Assembly (NCBI GenBank): GCA_005406025.1
Contig: BGZK01000212.1
Coordinates: forward strand, 434,001 to 498,000
DNA length: 64,000 nucleotides
Direction: 5' to 3'
DNA from: Eumeta japonica
Lineage: Eukaryota; Arthropoda; Insecta; Lepidoptera; Psychidae
Below are positions 36,310 through 47,261 of this stretch, piece by piece. Position numbers and translations under genes: made by a program. Position 1 is the stretch's first letter. The number at the start of each line of letters is the position of its first letter. The notes under the pieces were generated by a model. It saw nothing but the letters and a program-made list of their open reading frames with translations, had not been told where the DNA came from and made no database searches.

Positions 36310-36540
36310 ATACTATCTTGGCGCCGAGCCAAGTTCGATTACTCATAACGGAGACCTGGTTTCTATGTGCTTGTGTTCTATGTAAATGTGCATTAAAATG
36401 GACGCATCAGAAAAAAAATTAAAATAGAATCAATTCAGTGGAGATGCGATCTTTACGTAATATGTGTGAGATATCATTAAAACAAATATAAAATTAATGA
36501 CGTGAGAAATGGCCACGGTTTGATAGATGTGACTGGAGTC
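36310..36540 (+). pseudogene. RTE-type reverse-transcriptase fragment (copy Z, left part)
   Basis: The plus strand reads TETWF, then after about 50 inserted bases HQKKN, stop, NRINSVEMRSLRNMCEISLK and, poorly, DVRNGHGLID. This parallels copy Y at 39.58 kb (KKNESRINALEMRSLCSTCG, DVREWCGLKED). It stops at 36540, where a different repeat begins, and the RTE 3' end resumes at about 36975. Confidence 0.65.
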
Positions 36541-36970
36541 AAAAAAACTGACCAAGAGCATGTCGGATCATGGTCTCTATAAAGTTCCGAAGCCATTATT
36601 ACAAAGAAATGCATTACAAATGAAAAAGTACGTTGTTACACTTTTTCCTTGTTGCCCGCACAGGATAAGCACTTTATTCGTCTATAACTTGAAAAACAAG
36701 TAGGTATGTCGACTGTTATTATTAAAATATTGTAAACTAAAATGCATCAGCAAAAGAGCGCATCTTGATGGCACTTACGACTTTTTTTGAGAAGCGTAAT
36801 TTTTCGACAATAACTCCAAAACAGTATACGTTCAAGATAATTTTCGTTGAAATTATTTATTAAGCGTTACCTTCTTCATTTTTTTTATATTTCTTGGAGA
36901 TACGGCTTAGAAAATAAAGGGGGGGGATACAATTTCTGCAAATTTCGGAGCGAACATTTCCGAAATGATA
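36541..36970 (+). mobile_element. 430-bp lepidopteran repeat, copy W1
   Basis: Starts AAAACTGACCAAGAGCATGTCGG, runs through TTCCGAAGCCATTATTACAAAG, GTCGACTGTTATTATT, AAAGAGCGCATCTTGAT, TATTTATTAAGCGTTACCTT and GGAGATACGGCTTAGAAAATA, and ends near CATTTCCGAAATGAT. The same blocks in the same order form copy W2 at 42.87 kb. It is non-coding and lies between two pieces of an RTE element. Confidence 0.85.
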
Positions 36971-37040
36971 CTATATGAAGATTTATGGTCCCTGCCTACC
37001 CTTCTGGACAATAGACGTAAGCTTACAAATAAATAAAAAA
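36971..37040 (+). pseudogene. RTE 3' end (copy Z, right part)
   Basis: TTATGGTCCCTGCCTACCCTTCTGGACAATAGACGTAAG parallels TATAGTCTATGCCTACCTTTTTGGAAAATGGGCGTGAG at the end of copy Y. That is the C-terminus of the RTE ORF and the start of its tail. About 300 bp of RTE sequence expected between this and the left part are missing. Confidence 0.55.
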
Positions 37041-37482
37041 ATCTGAAAATATTATATATATGTGGCTGTATGAACTACAATTCATGGTCCACACAGTTTT
37101 GAAGAAACCGGTGTCGTTGGTATTAAGGACCTCGCTCGAAATCTTTTAATTCAAATTTAGATTCTTCAAACTAAGACCGTCTTTAGAAGCATCGCAGTAT
37201 CAATTAAAGTCTGCATATTTGGTATTAAATTAAGATACAAATTTAACATCCGTCAAGACTTTTCTGATTCCAATATTCTTTACTACTATTTTAATAAATT
37301 CAATTTATTCAGATTATTCAAATTTTCATAGGATGAAAACAAGGACATTTTGAATAAAGATATATCGGGAATAGTCCCGATTCCACAATTTATTGTTGTT
37401 CCAACAAAACAAGTGGCGTAAAAAGAAAATATGACACATTTCCCTATTTCAATATAGATAACTAAAGATCGCTCAATGACGA

Positions 37483-37486
<4 letters not shown>
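37041..37486. other. AT-rich spacer
   Basis: Nothing recognised; a 66-codon minus frame is unassigned. Confidence 0.45.

Positions 37487-37557
<71 letters not shown>
37487..37557. repeat. (AT)n microsatellite
   Basis: About 70 bases of uninterrupted AT repeat, the longest dinucleotide AT tract in the window. Confidence 0.97.
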
Positions 37558-37560
<3 letters not shown>

Positions 37561-38848
37561 AACATTATAAGTATACCTAACACCAATATTGTGTTACCCT
37601 TTATATATTCTACTTCTGTTTGACAATAATATTTTATCTCCCAATAAAAAAGGAAACAAAATGAAAATGAAATTCAAGATGTCGAACGATAACACAGATG
37701 TCAACATCTTTCTCCGACTTGTGACTATTTACAGTTACCTCGGACCATGACTCTGACCAAACGTCATACTGTCATATTAAATTTTTTAACAGTTAATATC
37801 CACTTACTTCATATGAAATTCTCGAAATTTATTCCATAAATTCCAATAATACATAAATGATAGGATGCTTTGAAGGCTGTAACTCTAACAATTTCGATGA
37901 AGTTTGATTGATTGGGTTAATTTCAATTTTGTCAATCGATTTTACCTTAAAAAAAATTTAAATGTTGCCATCTCGTATGCTTTTAAGGTATTCTCATTGT
38001 TCTCAACTTCTCAATGTAGTTTATGTCATGATATTACATGACATACAAATGGTACTATTGTACATAAATGAAATATATAGATAAATTTTGCAATTGCATA
38101 TTGTTGGAAATGAACATTGCAATTTTTCACAAGCAAAATTATTTAATCCCTACCGCAAACTCAAAAAATACCAAGCAAATTCAATGGGCCAGGTACTTCT
38201 ATATTATTGAAATAATGCTGGACCACTCATCATGTATATGCACACATGTTTAAAACAAAGTATTGTTCATAAATGTTGATTATGATAAGATGTTATAAGT
38301 ACTACAAAAAAAAACGTCATAATGCATTAAGACATAGTAAAGGTTAGTTTTTATTTCGTTAAATTTATGTATGTTATAGTATCTTTAGAGTTCCACAATT
38401 AAAATAAAGTTCAAAACAGATAAATTAAAATAAGAATCAATGTTATTATATCTTATTTTGACACATCTAAATAATAATATAAATTTTACTCCACAAAAGA
38501 CATACACAGTGTCTGCAAATAAACTTATCTTTTTCTACTAAAATTAATGAATAAATTACAATACTTTTTATTTAACTAGAATTATGAAGAGGCATCGGAT
38601 AGTGACTGATGTAATCGCGTAAATTCTTATTTACGGAATATATTAATTTATTTATGAGTTTGTGTTTAGACTTGATCAGTTATGCAGGATCGCTATGCTC
38701 GATTGAGTCCCGAAGCCTTAGAGAAGCGATGTAGTTTATTACTTCAAAGCGTGGCTGTTTTGCGTCAATATCGTATTATTATTATAGTAAATGAGCATGT
38801 TGTTTGAAACACGTAAAAATATAACTCAAAACAGTATGTGTATAAAAA
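37558..38848. other. AT-rich intergenic stretch
   Basis: No gene recognised. Confidence 0.5.
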
Positions 38849-40400
38849 ACGAAAGAGTTGAACAAGTGAAAGAATTTGTCAATTTTGGATAGTTTTTTTT
38901 AAAGATAAGTGTACTGTACTATTTCGTAGATCTGGAAAAAGCTTATGATAGAGTGAAAAGAAATTGTCTATGGAGAACCCTATCCAGGCATGGTGTGATT
39001 AGAGGATTGATACAGGCACTCCAATCCCTATACAGGGAATTCAGTGCGTGCGTCAGAATAAACTAGTTTGACATCCGCAGAGGTGTCAGACAGAGATCTG
39101 TAGCTATTCAACCTATTCATGAATAGCTATCTGTATGTTTGAAAGAATATGAGTGTACACTAAGGATGGATGAGCTGTCTGTTAAATGCCTCCTGTACGC
39201 CGACAACCAAGTTATTCTTGCGCCGTAGGCCTGCAGGCTGCAGGAGATGGTAAATAAAATGAATGATTCTTTTAATAAAAGTGGTATGAAAGTAAATGTC
39301 GGTAAGACTGAGGTTATGGTGTTTGAAAAGGGCGAAATTACAATTAAATGCATAATACTTATACAAGGAGAGAAAGTCGAAGAAATTAAAGAGTTTATAT
39401 ACTTGAGTAATCTGTTTACAAATAATGGGAAACATGACGGAATTATCCAAAGGAGACTGAATGCAAAAAATAAAAAGAATGGGGCCTTGCTCACCATTAT
39501 AAATAGTTTAAGATTCTCACGACAAACGCACTTGACTATCCATGATGGGACCCTAAAAAGACAGGAGAAAAAATGAAAGTAGAATCAATGCATTGGAGAT
39601 GCGATCGCTGTGTAGTACATGTGGAGTGTCTCGAAAGGATAGATACAGAAACAGTGATGTTAGAGAGTGGTGTGGTTTGAAGGAAGACGCAGTGACTGAA
39701 GTAGAGAGAGGTATGTTGCGGTGGATTGGTCATCTGGAAAGGATGAATGAAAGTAGTTTTACAAAACTAATCTATGGAGCGAATGTGTGTGATGGAAATG
39801 TCGGATAGGGCAGCTCTAGAAAAATACCTATGCAGATAACATTGATGGCATATTAAGAAAGGGCCAAATTTTAAGCACCCGAACCGACGAGCTTGCATGA
39901 AAAGATTGTTGGATATCAGTGAGGCAAGAGAGGTATCCAGAGATCGTAGTATGTGGAAATATATAGTCTATGCCTACCTTTTTGGAAAATGGGCGTGAGT
40001 TTGTATTATTATTATATGTACTATACAAATAACATACGAAGATATTTAAAAAAAAAGAGTAGATGAATGCAGAAAATATAGTAAAGGATGCTTTGCTTGC
40101 TGTTATTAAGGGAAGGGCATTTGTCTGTCCGTAATGGAGCCAGCCATACAGGTAATTATGGCGGTGATACTTGAAAATAGCATTAATGCAGTGGAGGTGA
40201 AAATCAGATACAGAAATAATGATGACAGACAATAGTGTCGTTTGAAAGAAGATATAACGACTAAAGTAGAGAAAGGTATGTTAAAGTCGTTTGGCTTCTG
40301 GAAAGAATTAATGGAAGTAGGCTGACGAAAGAAGGCTATAAAACGATTGTTTGTCATATAGGGCGCCCTAAAATGTCTATGCAATACAAATTCGTCGCAT
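38849..40400 (+). mobile_element. RTE-type retrotransposon copy X, split by copy Y
   Basis: 38849-38890 reads ERVEQVKEFVNFG, the segment that in copy Y is EKVEEIKEFIYLS. The reading is then interrupted by a separate 5'-truncated RTE (copy Y, 38914-40020). From about 40036 copy X resumes with DI.KKRVD, MNAENIVKDALLAVIKG, SINAVEV, CRLKEDITTKVEKGMLKSFG, ending near 40400. The two pieces abut in the RTE protein with only about 16 residues missing, so Y landed inside X. X is more degraded than Y, which agrees with that order. Confidence 0.7.
38914..40020 (+). pseudogene. RTE-type reverse transcriptase (copy Y), decayed, nested in copy X
   Basis: The frame opens at YYFVDLEKAYDRVKRNCLWR, reverse-transcriptase motif A (FVD..KAYD). 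It continues with FDIRRGVRQRS, LRMDELSVKCLLYADNQVIL, MVNKMNDSFNKSGMKVNVGK, EKVEEIKEFIYLS, and after 39578 NESRINALEMRSLCSTCG, CGLKEDAVTEVERGMLRW, MKRLLDISEAREVSRDRSMW. The catalytic YADD box is YADN (39196-39207), an active-site loss. There are several stops, and a deletion removes the PTLMYGSESW segment near 39560. The tail TTGTATTATTATTATATG is the short microsatellite expected of RTE elements. The endonuclease and early reverse-transcriptase parts are missing by 5' truncation. Confidence 0.9.
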
Positions 40401-40955
40401 ATGAAAGAAAATAAAACACATCTAAACTTCAAATCAACATGCGATTAAATAGTATGCTGTGATAAAAGCTTTGAAAGATTGCTACAAAGAAAACGATTTT
40501 CGACAGGATTTTCGACATCTCGTCGAACGAGTGCCGGCATTTATTATACTTTACGTACAATATACGCCATAGCTTTGGATCCATTATTTGTGTGATCCTT
40601 TAATACAATGTCACATTCGGTAGGCCTTGAAACTTTTTTTAACCTCATGGACTTTATAGAGAAACTAAAAAAATTGCTTTAAAATATTTTAATAAATCAC
40701 CACTAACTGTAATATTTTTTTAGTTTTCTAGTTATATGGAGCACTCATGGAGGAGACCTCCCAAAACTGCAATTAATTGCGGTACGTCCGACGAGTCATT
40801 ATTTGTCGTCGTAATCTATTTAAATGTAAATAAATGATTCTACAACCGTTGTGATTTTTCAATTCCAAAATTTCTGCAACGGAACACAAAAAAAAAGATA
40901 AACAAAGTCGTTTAATATGTATTCGACCATTAGGCTCGCAAACAACAAAGGGCCC
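40401..40955. other. AT-rich spacer
   Basis: No gene recognised. Confidence 0.5.
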
Positions 40956-41165
40956 ACCAGTACATGATAATTAGACGGCGAGCTGCGCCCGGCCAGCTGA
41001 GAGGTATACAAGCGTTCATTAAACACTTCTGCGCAATTAATTGCGCACTGCACAGCGTCAAAAACAAACTGCACGCTGTTTGACCGGACCGCTCGTAAGT
41101 AAATCCGGTCGGTTTGCGCGCGGGCTCACGACAAATAAAATATTTGGACAGTAATTCAATGGATG
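40956..41165. promoter_or_regulatory. GC-enriched island with a perfect homeodomain-type palindrome
   Basis: TGCGCAATTAATTGCGCA (41030-41047) is a perfect 18-bp palindrome containing ATTAAT/TAATT cores. GGCGAGCTGCGCCCGGCCAG and GGCCAGCTGAGAGG (CAGCTG E-box) precede it and GTCGGTTTGCGCGCGGGCTC follows. Overlapping minus frames of 71 and 86 codons lack recognisable features. The role as a regulatory element is inferred. Confidence 0.35.
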
Positions 41166-41490
41166 CTTTGAGTGGAATCAACTCCCACATTTTGTATTTC
41201 GCCGCATATTTTCATACAGTGATAATCTATCTTATACGTATTGTACTAATGAAGTTCATGAGGAAGAACTCAACTGTAAATGAATACCGAATTACTTACA
41301 TACGACATATACAGATAACAAGATTGTATAACTCGTGATTAATTTAGGACTTACCCTTTTATTTTCTATTGAAGTTGCGACATAATTTCTTGTACACAAA
41401 GTGGATATTTAATATAATGTATACTCCCAAAGTTATATTCTACGCTGAAGAAATATCAAGTTCAATCTCGGCGACACAATTTAATAACTT

Positions 41491-41665
41491 TTTGTGCCGA
41501 GTGGACAAGAGCAACCAAGTAGGTTCAAATCATAATCACAGGTGACCAATAAATTTTTAAATTACGTGAGTCAAATTAACGACGACTCTATTGCTAACAA
41601 CAAAATAAACAACTCACGCCGTTCCTCCGAGAACACATTAAGCCTTCGGTTTTTAAATTTGTCAC
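41491..41665 (+). mobile_element. tRNA-derived SINE (copy 2), degraded
   Basis: A-box-like TGTGCCGAGTGG (41493-41504) and B-box-like GGTTCAAATC (41522-41531) are followed by CCTCCGAGAACACATTAAGC then CTTCGGT, the counterpart of GAGCACACTAAGCCGTCAGT in copy 1. A tail of T and A follows. Spacing of the boxes is shorter than in copy 1, so the head has lost bases. Confidence 0.6.
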
Positions 41666-41899
41666 CGTATCGGAAGCAGAGTTGATGCGCATGATATCAT
41701 TTCATTTAAAATGATTTCATTTGAAATTTATATATTTCACAATACTATTAGACGATTTTTTTTCGCGTTCAATATTGGATAGTCATCAAAGAAATCTCTC
41801 ATAGAGATGCCAAAACATTGCCGAAGCGAAAGCACACCACACAACTCACACTTCACAACACACGGTATCTATAATCGATGGTATAAAGTTTCTTCCTTC

Positions 41900-42170
41900 T
41901 TTTATAAACGTCGCGCGGATCTTTCGACATCCGAATATTCCCTGAGGTTCCGGCCGGAGTGCTCAGCGCGAGACTTCGTAGGCATTATCATTAATGCATA
42001 AGGAGCACAGAGATATTTACTCTCCCATTACGGCGGGCCCGCAGTTGCGTTTCGGATATTAAAAATTTAAGTTCCGCCCGCCGCCCCCTCGCGGCACTTT
42101 AACAGATAAACTGTAAGTGCACTTAGAGTTTTCACTTAATGCCGCAATCGAGCTAATCGTGTTGAATCTT
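41900..42170. promoter_or_regulatory. GC-enriched island, possible conserved non-coding element
   Basis: GTTCCGGCCGGAGTGC, CATTATCATTAATGCATAAG, CCCATTACGGCGGGCCCGC and CGCCCGCCGCCCCCTCGCGG stand out from AT-rich flanks, with TAAT and CATTA homeodomain-like cores interspersed. No coding frame is convincing. Confidence 0.35.
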
Positions 42171-42871
42171 TAGAACGCAATCCAAAGGTAAGGCAGTTTC
42201 AAATGTTATTCGGAAAATTCTGATGCGGTTTAACATCCCCGTTAATGGATTCATTGTGGATCATAGACGTGTTTAAGTGGCAAATCGATTTAATATACCA
42301 CGATTATATTAAAATGATTCGAAACGATTAAAAAAAGCTAACGTGTCGAGAGATGGCACTGTTCGGCTATCTTATAGGAAAATATTAAATCTTGTTCCAA
42401 ATACTAATTGCTGTTGAACAAATCGGGTTTAACGGAAATTTATTTCTAAGTTTTACACATAAGAGAACAATTTATTCTAAAATTATGGTATAATTAGAAT
42501 AGTACGGCAAAATTTTATCTGCCTTGAAAGGCAGTGTCTGAAAACGCTTCAGTTTTGTGCTGTTAAAGATAAATGCATATATATCTATTATTACTGTAGT
42601 TGGCGGATCAAAAAAGAGCAATTTTATGAATAGGCCACACTCTTTTAAGTTACGACAATTCAATGAGCAAATTATTTCACCAGGGTATACTCCACATCCA
42701 GTCGCTAGACAATTTTATTTTTAATTAACAATATAATAAAATAATATACAAAAAGAATATTGTTTGACGATTCTTCAATCATCAAACACCGAAGAATATT
42801 TTCGTGACTTTTTATATAAATTATAAAAATAATACACACTGAGGGTTCCTGCGTGAAATTATAGGAAAACT
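42171..42871. other. AT-rich spacer
   Basis: No gene recognised. Confidence 0.5.
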
Positions 42872-43300
42872 TAAAAACTGGCCATGAGCGTGTCGGACCA
42901 TGCTCGTTATAGGGTTCCGAAGCCATTATTACAAAGATATGCACTACATATGCAAAAAGTGCATTGTTACACTTGTTTCCCGCACAAAATAGTTATAAGC
43001 ACACTAGTCGCTTATAACTAGATAAAAAAAGTAGGTTTGTCGACTATTACTATCAAGCTAGTATTAATTAAAGTGCATCAGTAAAAGAGCGCATCTTGAT
43101 ACCACTGCGACCTTTCCTTGAGAAACGTAGTTTTTCGGCAATAATTCAAAAACAGTATATCCGACCTCGTTCAAAATAATTTTCATTGAAAATATTTATT
43201 AAGCGTTACCTTTTTTTCATATTTTTTGGAGATACGGCTTAGAAAATAGAAGGAAGGGCACAATTTCTTCTAATTTCGGTACGTTTATTTCCGAAATTAT
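42872..43300 (+). mobile_element. 430-bp lepidopteran repeat, copy W2
   Basis: AAAACTGGCCATGAGCGTGTCGG, GGGTTCCGAAGCCATTATTAC, GTCGACTATTACTATC, AAAGAGCGCATCTTGAT, TATTTATTAAGCGTTACCTT, GGAGATACGGCTTAGAAAATA and TTTCCGAAATTAT occur in the same order and spacing as in W1. The start is closer to the family consensus I remember (GGCCATGAGCGTGTCGG) than W1 is. Confidence 0.85.
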
Positions 43301-43436
43301 TCACGTAATCAGAAAAGTTGCTTAAAAACTATGAAGTTTTTTTTTTAAAAGAACTGCCTAATAGAAGTGCTTAATATGTACCACTCGACGTTTGCTGAAA
43401 AAAATTTTTTTCAGCTTCTATGGTGTGCCCTCTCTA

Positions 43437-43880
43437 AACCAATAAAAGGATACCCAATACATTTTTAGGATTCCGTGAGAATTACGGAGAACCCTTATAA
43501 TTTAACTGAATTTAATAAAATTAAGAATGGAGACAACTGTTAACCAGTAATGGAATATTCCATATATTTTTAGGGTTGTATGAGAATTTCTAAGGACTCT
43601 TTAATTAAGCCGATTTGAATAAAAATTACTATAAAGATAATTGAAAGGTAATAAAAGGATATTCGATACAGTTTTAGGTTTCGCAATAATTACCGAGAAT
43701 ACTTATAATTTAACCGATCCTATAAAATGTAGTATTGAGAAATACTAAAAATACTTAATCATTCAACTGATTTCTATACATTTTTGAATCGAAATATCTG
43801 AAAGTCAGTAAAAGGATATTCGATGTATTTTCTAGGTTTCTGTATTACTAAGAATTCATTTAGATGAACTGATTCCTTGA
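43437..43880. repeat. degenerate tandem repeat, about 105-bp unit
   Basis: A block resembling AACCAGTAAAAGGATATTCGATACATTTTTAGG, with ATTAC.GAGAA..CTTATAATTTAACCGAT after it, recurs at 43437, 43542, 43645 and 43802 (spacings 105, 103, 157 bp). Units differ by many substitutions. Confidence 0.7.
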
Positions 43881-45245
43881 AATTTACACAATTTATTCTA
43901 ATTTGTACAAGGAGTTAGTAATTAGGGAACGTACCTATACAGAGAATTGTCGCGCTTTTTCGGCGATAAATTCAAATTATGGCGCACAGCGTTTAGCACT
44001 TTTTCAAACTCACAGATGGCAACACCAACGCAAATATGCCGGGACGCCAGCTGATTTAAAACTGATAGTTTTTGTACTCATTCAGAAGTGGTGTGCTTAA
44101 ATGGTATTCTATTTGTAGTAAAACGTAAGTACCTGTTACAATATGTTTTTACATAAGTTTTTTCACCTCGATTATATTAACTTTCTGTTAGAAAAAAAAT
44201 GAACTAAAATCATAATTACGTGAAAACTAGATTCATACGTGAAAACTAGAGGGGATGGCGGGTCTTAGCATATATTAAGGTTGGTCATGGATGAGGCTTA
44301 AAAAATTGTAAAATATATTATTTTGTAAGGTTAATAAGCACTCTCATAATATAATTTCGGTGATTTTAATAAAATTTCTATGAAGATATGTCAAAGTACG
44401 AAAAAACACATGTGGCAATCGGGGACTGCCGCGGTAAAGCTATTACATAGTATTTTATATCAACTTATGCAATTATAATTATTTATTTATTTTATTTATG
44501 CAGTATTTTTTTGAGGAGGTGCCCTAACGCCGAAACTGTAAGCAGGCATGTGTCACCAGATTTCGGGGCGAAGAGGGGGATTACAAATGCGCAGTAACGC
44601 CGATACAACCAATGCCACCTAGAGGCGAGTTGCTGAACTAAAGAGACAAGCGTGATATTTCAAAAAAATCATTAAAAGTTCTGCTATTCATCGATAGATG
44701 GCAAAAGTAAAAAGTATCACCGCTGTGCCGGTCGGAGTGGGGGTGTTAGGTTATTTTCGTTACGGAATTTCTAAATTCGGTCTCAACGCTCAAGGCCCGC
44801 GATAGAAGCTATGCAATAGCTTAAAAATGTTATATTATTTTTTATGTTTTATGGTTAAGTTTTACTGAAAATTACTAAAAGGCAAGGGTATAAATGAACC
44901 AGTTTTGCTGAAGTTTTCAATTTTTATTTTATTTAATACGAAATGTGTCTCAGAATATATATTCTTATAATCTTATTCAAGGTTCAATATAATCTTAGTT
45001 TATACATAACTAATTACATGGTTTTTATGAGTATTGTATATATAGTAATATGAAACGAAACATAGTTTACATGTTATCTTATTCATAAATATCAAACACG
45101 TTTCCTGTGAAGATCAAAAAAAAGTACAAGAATAATAATAATAAACAAAAATACACAAAACGGTTCAATGAAAGTCAGATTAAAAAATGTAATGTAATAT
45201 GTATTTGCTAAAGCGAATAATATGAAAATACATTTTCATAACAAA
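43881..45245. other. AT-rich stretch with a GC-average patch
   Basis: 43940-44060 and 44510-44800 are near-average in GC and look like interspersed-repeat DNA (GTTACGGAATTT, AGATGGCAAAAG) but could not be delimited. No gene is recognised. Confidence 0.4.
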
Positions 45246-45291
45246 AATTAATTAACTAGATATATATACTTATATATCTAGTTAATTAATT
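45246..45291. repeat. perfect 21-bp-arm palindrome
   Basis: 45246-45266 and 45271-45291 are exact inverted copies (AATTAATTAACTAGATATATA type) with a four-base loop TACT. Confidence 0.95.
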
Positions 45292-46464
45292 GAGCAACAG
45301 TTACTTAGTTTTTAGTTTGATAATACATCCCGAACTCTAAATAGGAAATCGTTTTTGAGTTTGAAAAGTGTACTTGCAATTTAAATTTTTCTAGCAGCAC
45401 ACAATGTGCAGTGTTTATTGCAAACCTATTTATAATCCATTTTCAATATACATACATGTGTATACATATGTATATATATATCTAGGCCTTATGAAGAATA
45501 ATACGACGTAAACATTTCTAATCGTTTACAGATCAACCTGAAAATATGGCATTGTAAATTTTGAAACAGAATTCAAAAAAAAACGTGGGGACGTGAAAAA
45601 TCGGTGGAAAGATTTGATATATTTATTAATAGAAGGTAAATTAAGAAACAGATATTGTTTTCCAACCTACTTTGCCGTTTTGTTTACAGGACACTTGCTG
45701 TCTTTGTCAAGCTTACACGATCGGTAAAGCTCAAAGCGGCAACGCTAAGTCAAATGATGCGGAAGTTGTTGTAATTGCGGACATCTCTTTCACACCTATA
45801 TTTTTATTACGTTGTCACATCGGTAATTTCTTCCGATCTTCCACAAATTGAGTAGGTACCTACATAAATACCTATATAACCTACATTAAGCCTGCTTGCA
45901 ATAAATATTGAACTTGTGGGTTTTTTTTTTAAATATATGAAATAAAAATTATCACACTTTTGATAAATTTTAGAAAGTAATATATTTCTACAGTGTTATA
46001 AATACCATTACTGTCATTAATTTAGATTGAATAGAACTGTACAAAACAATACGCCAAAAGGAAAGAAAGCGATTAGCAACGCGCGACGCCAGCTGCGGCT
46101 TCGAAAAAACCTCCGCACCCCTAAATAATTCATTTTCGATGAAACTGCAAAACTTTTAGTGAAATTCGAATCTCGCGTTCATGGAATCCGCTGAAACTTT
46201 TATGCATATATTAAGATTTAAATATAACTTTTAATATATTATGTAACTCCGTTCGAGTGTAATTGAGTGTAATCCGGTATCTGACATGGTTAACAATTAA
46301 ATAAGAAAATAATTGAATTATGTAGATTTCAAGATGCTGATTCAGAATATCTATGTGAATTTACAAATTAAACACTATAAATATTTTTATTTCTTAAAAA
46401 TAAATAAGAAATTTTACATCAGTGGAATAACAAAACTTAAACGGCTCACTAGCCAATCAGAACG
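45292..46464. other. AT-rich spacer with a small GC patch
   Basis: 46065-46125 is GC-richer (ACGCGCGACGCCAGCTGCGG). No gene is recognised. Confidence 0.4.
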
Positions 46465-46569
46465 CGTGACGTCACGATTCAATAAACAAACAAATTGCAC
46501 TGTTACTTTTGTACGGTGGTGTTATTTTAATAATAATTTTGTGTTGATTTTATTAGTTATTCAGTCAAA

Positions 46570-47183
46570 ATGAAAGTGGAGAAAGACTTTATAAAAGCTG
46601 ATAGTGCTAATCTGCCAAAAGTTGATTCGTTTATGATTGCAAATTTCTTTGCATAAAACCCGGACTTCTGTTCTGCAGAATTTAGAAACGTGAAAACTTC
46701 AGTGTAAGTACAAAAAACGGAATCTATCCAATTTAAATATTCATAGTGTTCTAATTCAATCGATGTCCTTAGCCTTAACATTTTGATATTTTTGTCATTA
46801 TTTACTTTGTAGGTTATGTATGTCAAAATGTATTTCGGGTTTTAATGCGGTAGGTAATAATTTATAATTAACTGACGTAGTTTTAGAATGCCAAAATGTC
46901 TATCAAAATATAACTACTAATACCATAGACTAATACATTGATGCGTAACATGGTCTGCTGACCATTTACAATTTTTTTTCATAATTATTTCATTGAAATA
47001 TTTCTATTTACAGATCATCAAGACAGTCATATGGTGATGATGCTATTGGTTATGTTCAATTAAAACGTGACCACACTCTGTGCACAGTGAAATGCAGAAT
47101 GTGCCCTGAGCATAAAGTTCGTCAGACATCATATTCTGTCAGCATGGTTATAGATGAAAAATAAGGTGTAGTTAACCTCACAA
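46570..47183 (+). pseudogene. 5' part of a CPEH-motif (putative SWIM/YqaJ-type) insect protein, two exons
   Basis: Exon 1 (46570-46703) starts MKVEKDFIKADSANLPKVDS and, after an in-frame TAA at 46654, continues NPDFCSAEFRNVKTS up to GT|GTAAGT. Exon 2 follows a TATTTACAG acceptor at 47013 in matching phase: SSRQSYGDDAIGYVQLKRDH, TLCTVKCRMCPEHKVR, SYSVSMVIDEK, an in-frame TAA (47162), then GVVNLT to a donor-like A|GTAATT at 47184. The frame continuing past both stops shows they are later mutations. I remember the ESYGDDA..GYVQLKRD..CTVKC..CPEHKV block from multicopy insect proteins that go on to a zinc-binding segment and a YqaJ-type exonuclease domain; that downstream part is absent here. Function is therefore only inferred. 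Confidence 0.65.
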
Positions 47184-47261
47184 GTAATTTTATTTTAAAG
47201 TTATTTGGTATTTATACTATAATACTAGTATTTGACGACTAAATAAATGAATAATACTCAC

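Noticed and set aside
39117..39497. 126- and 96-codon minus-strand frames
   Set aside because: Shadows of the RTE reverse-transcriptase reading on the plus strand.
39828..40432. 134- and 108-codon minus-strand frames
   Set aside because: Shadows of RTE copies X and Y on the plus strand.
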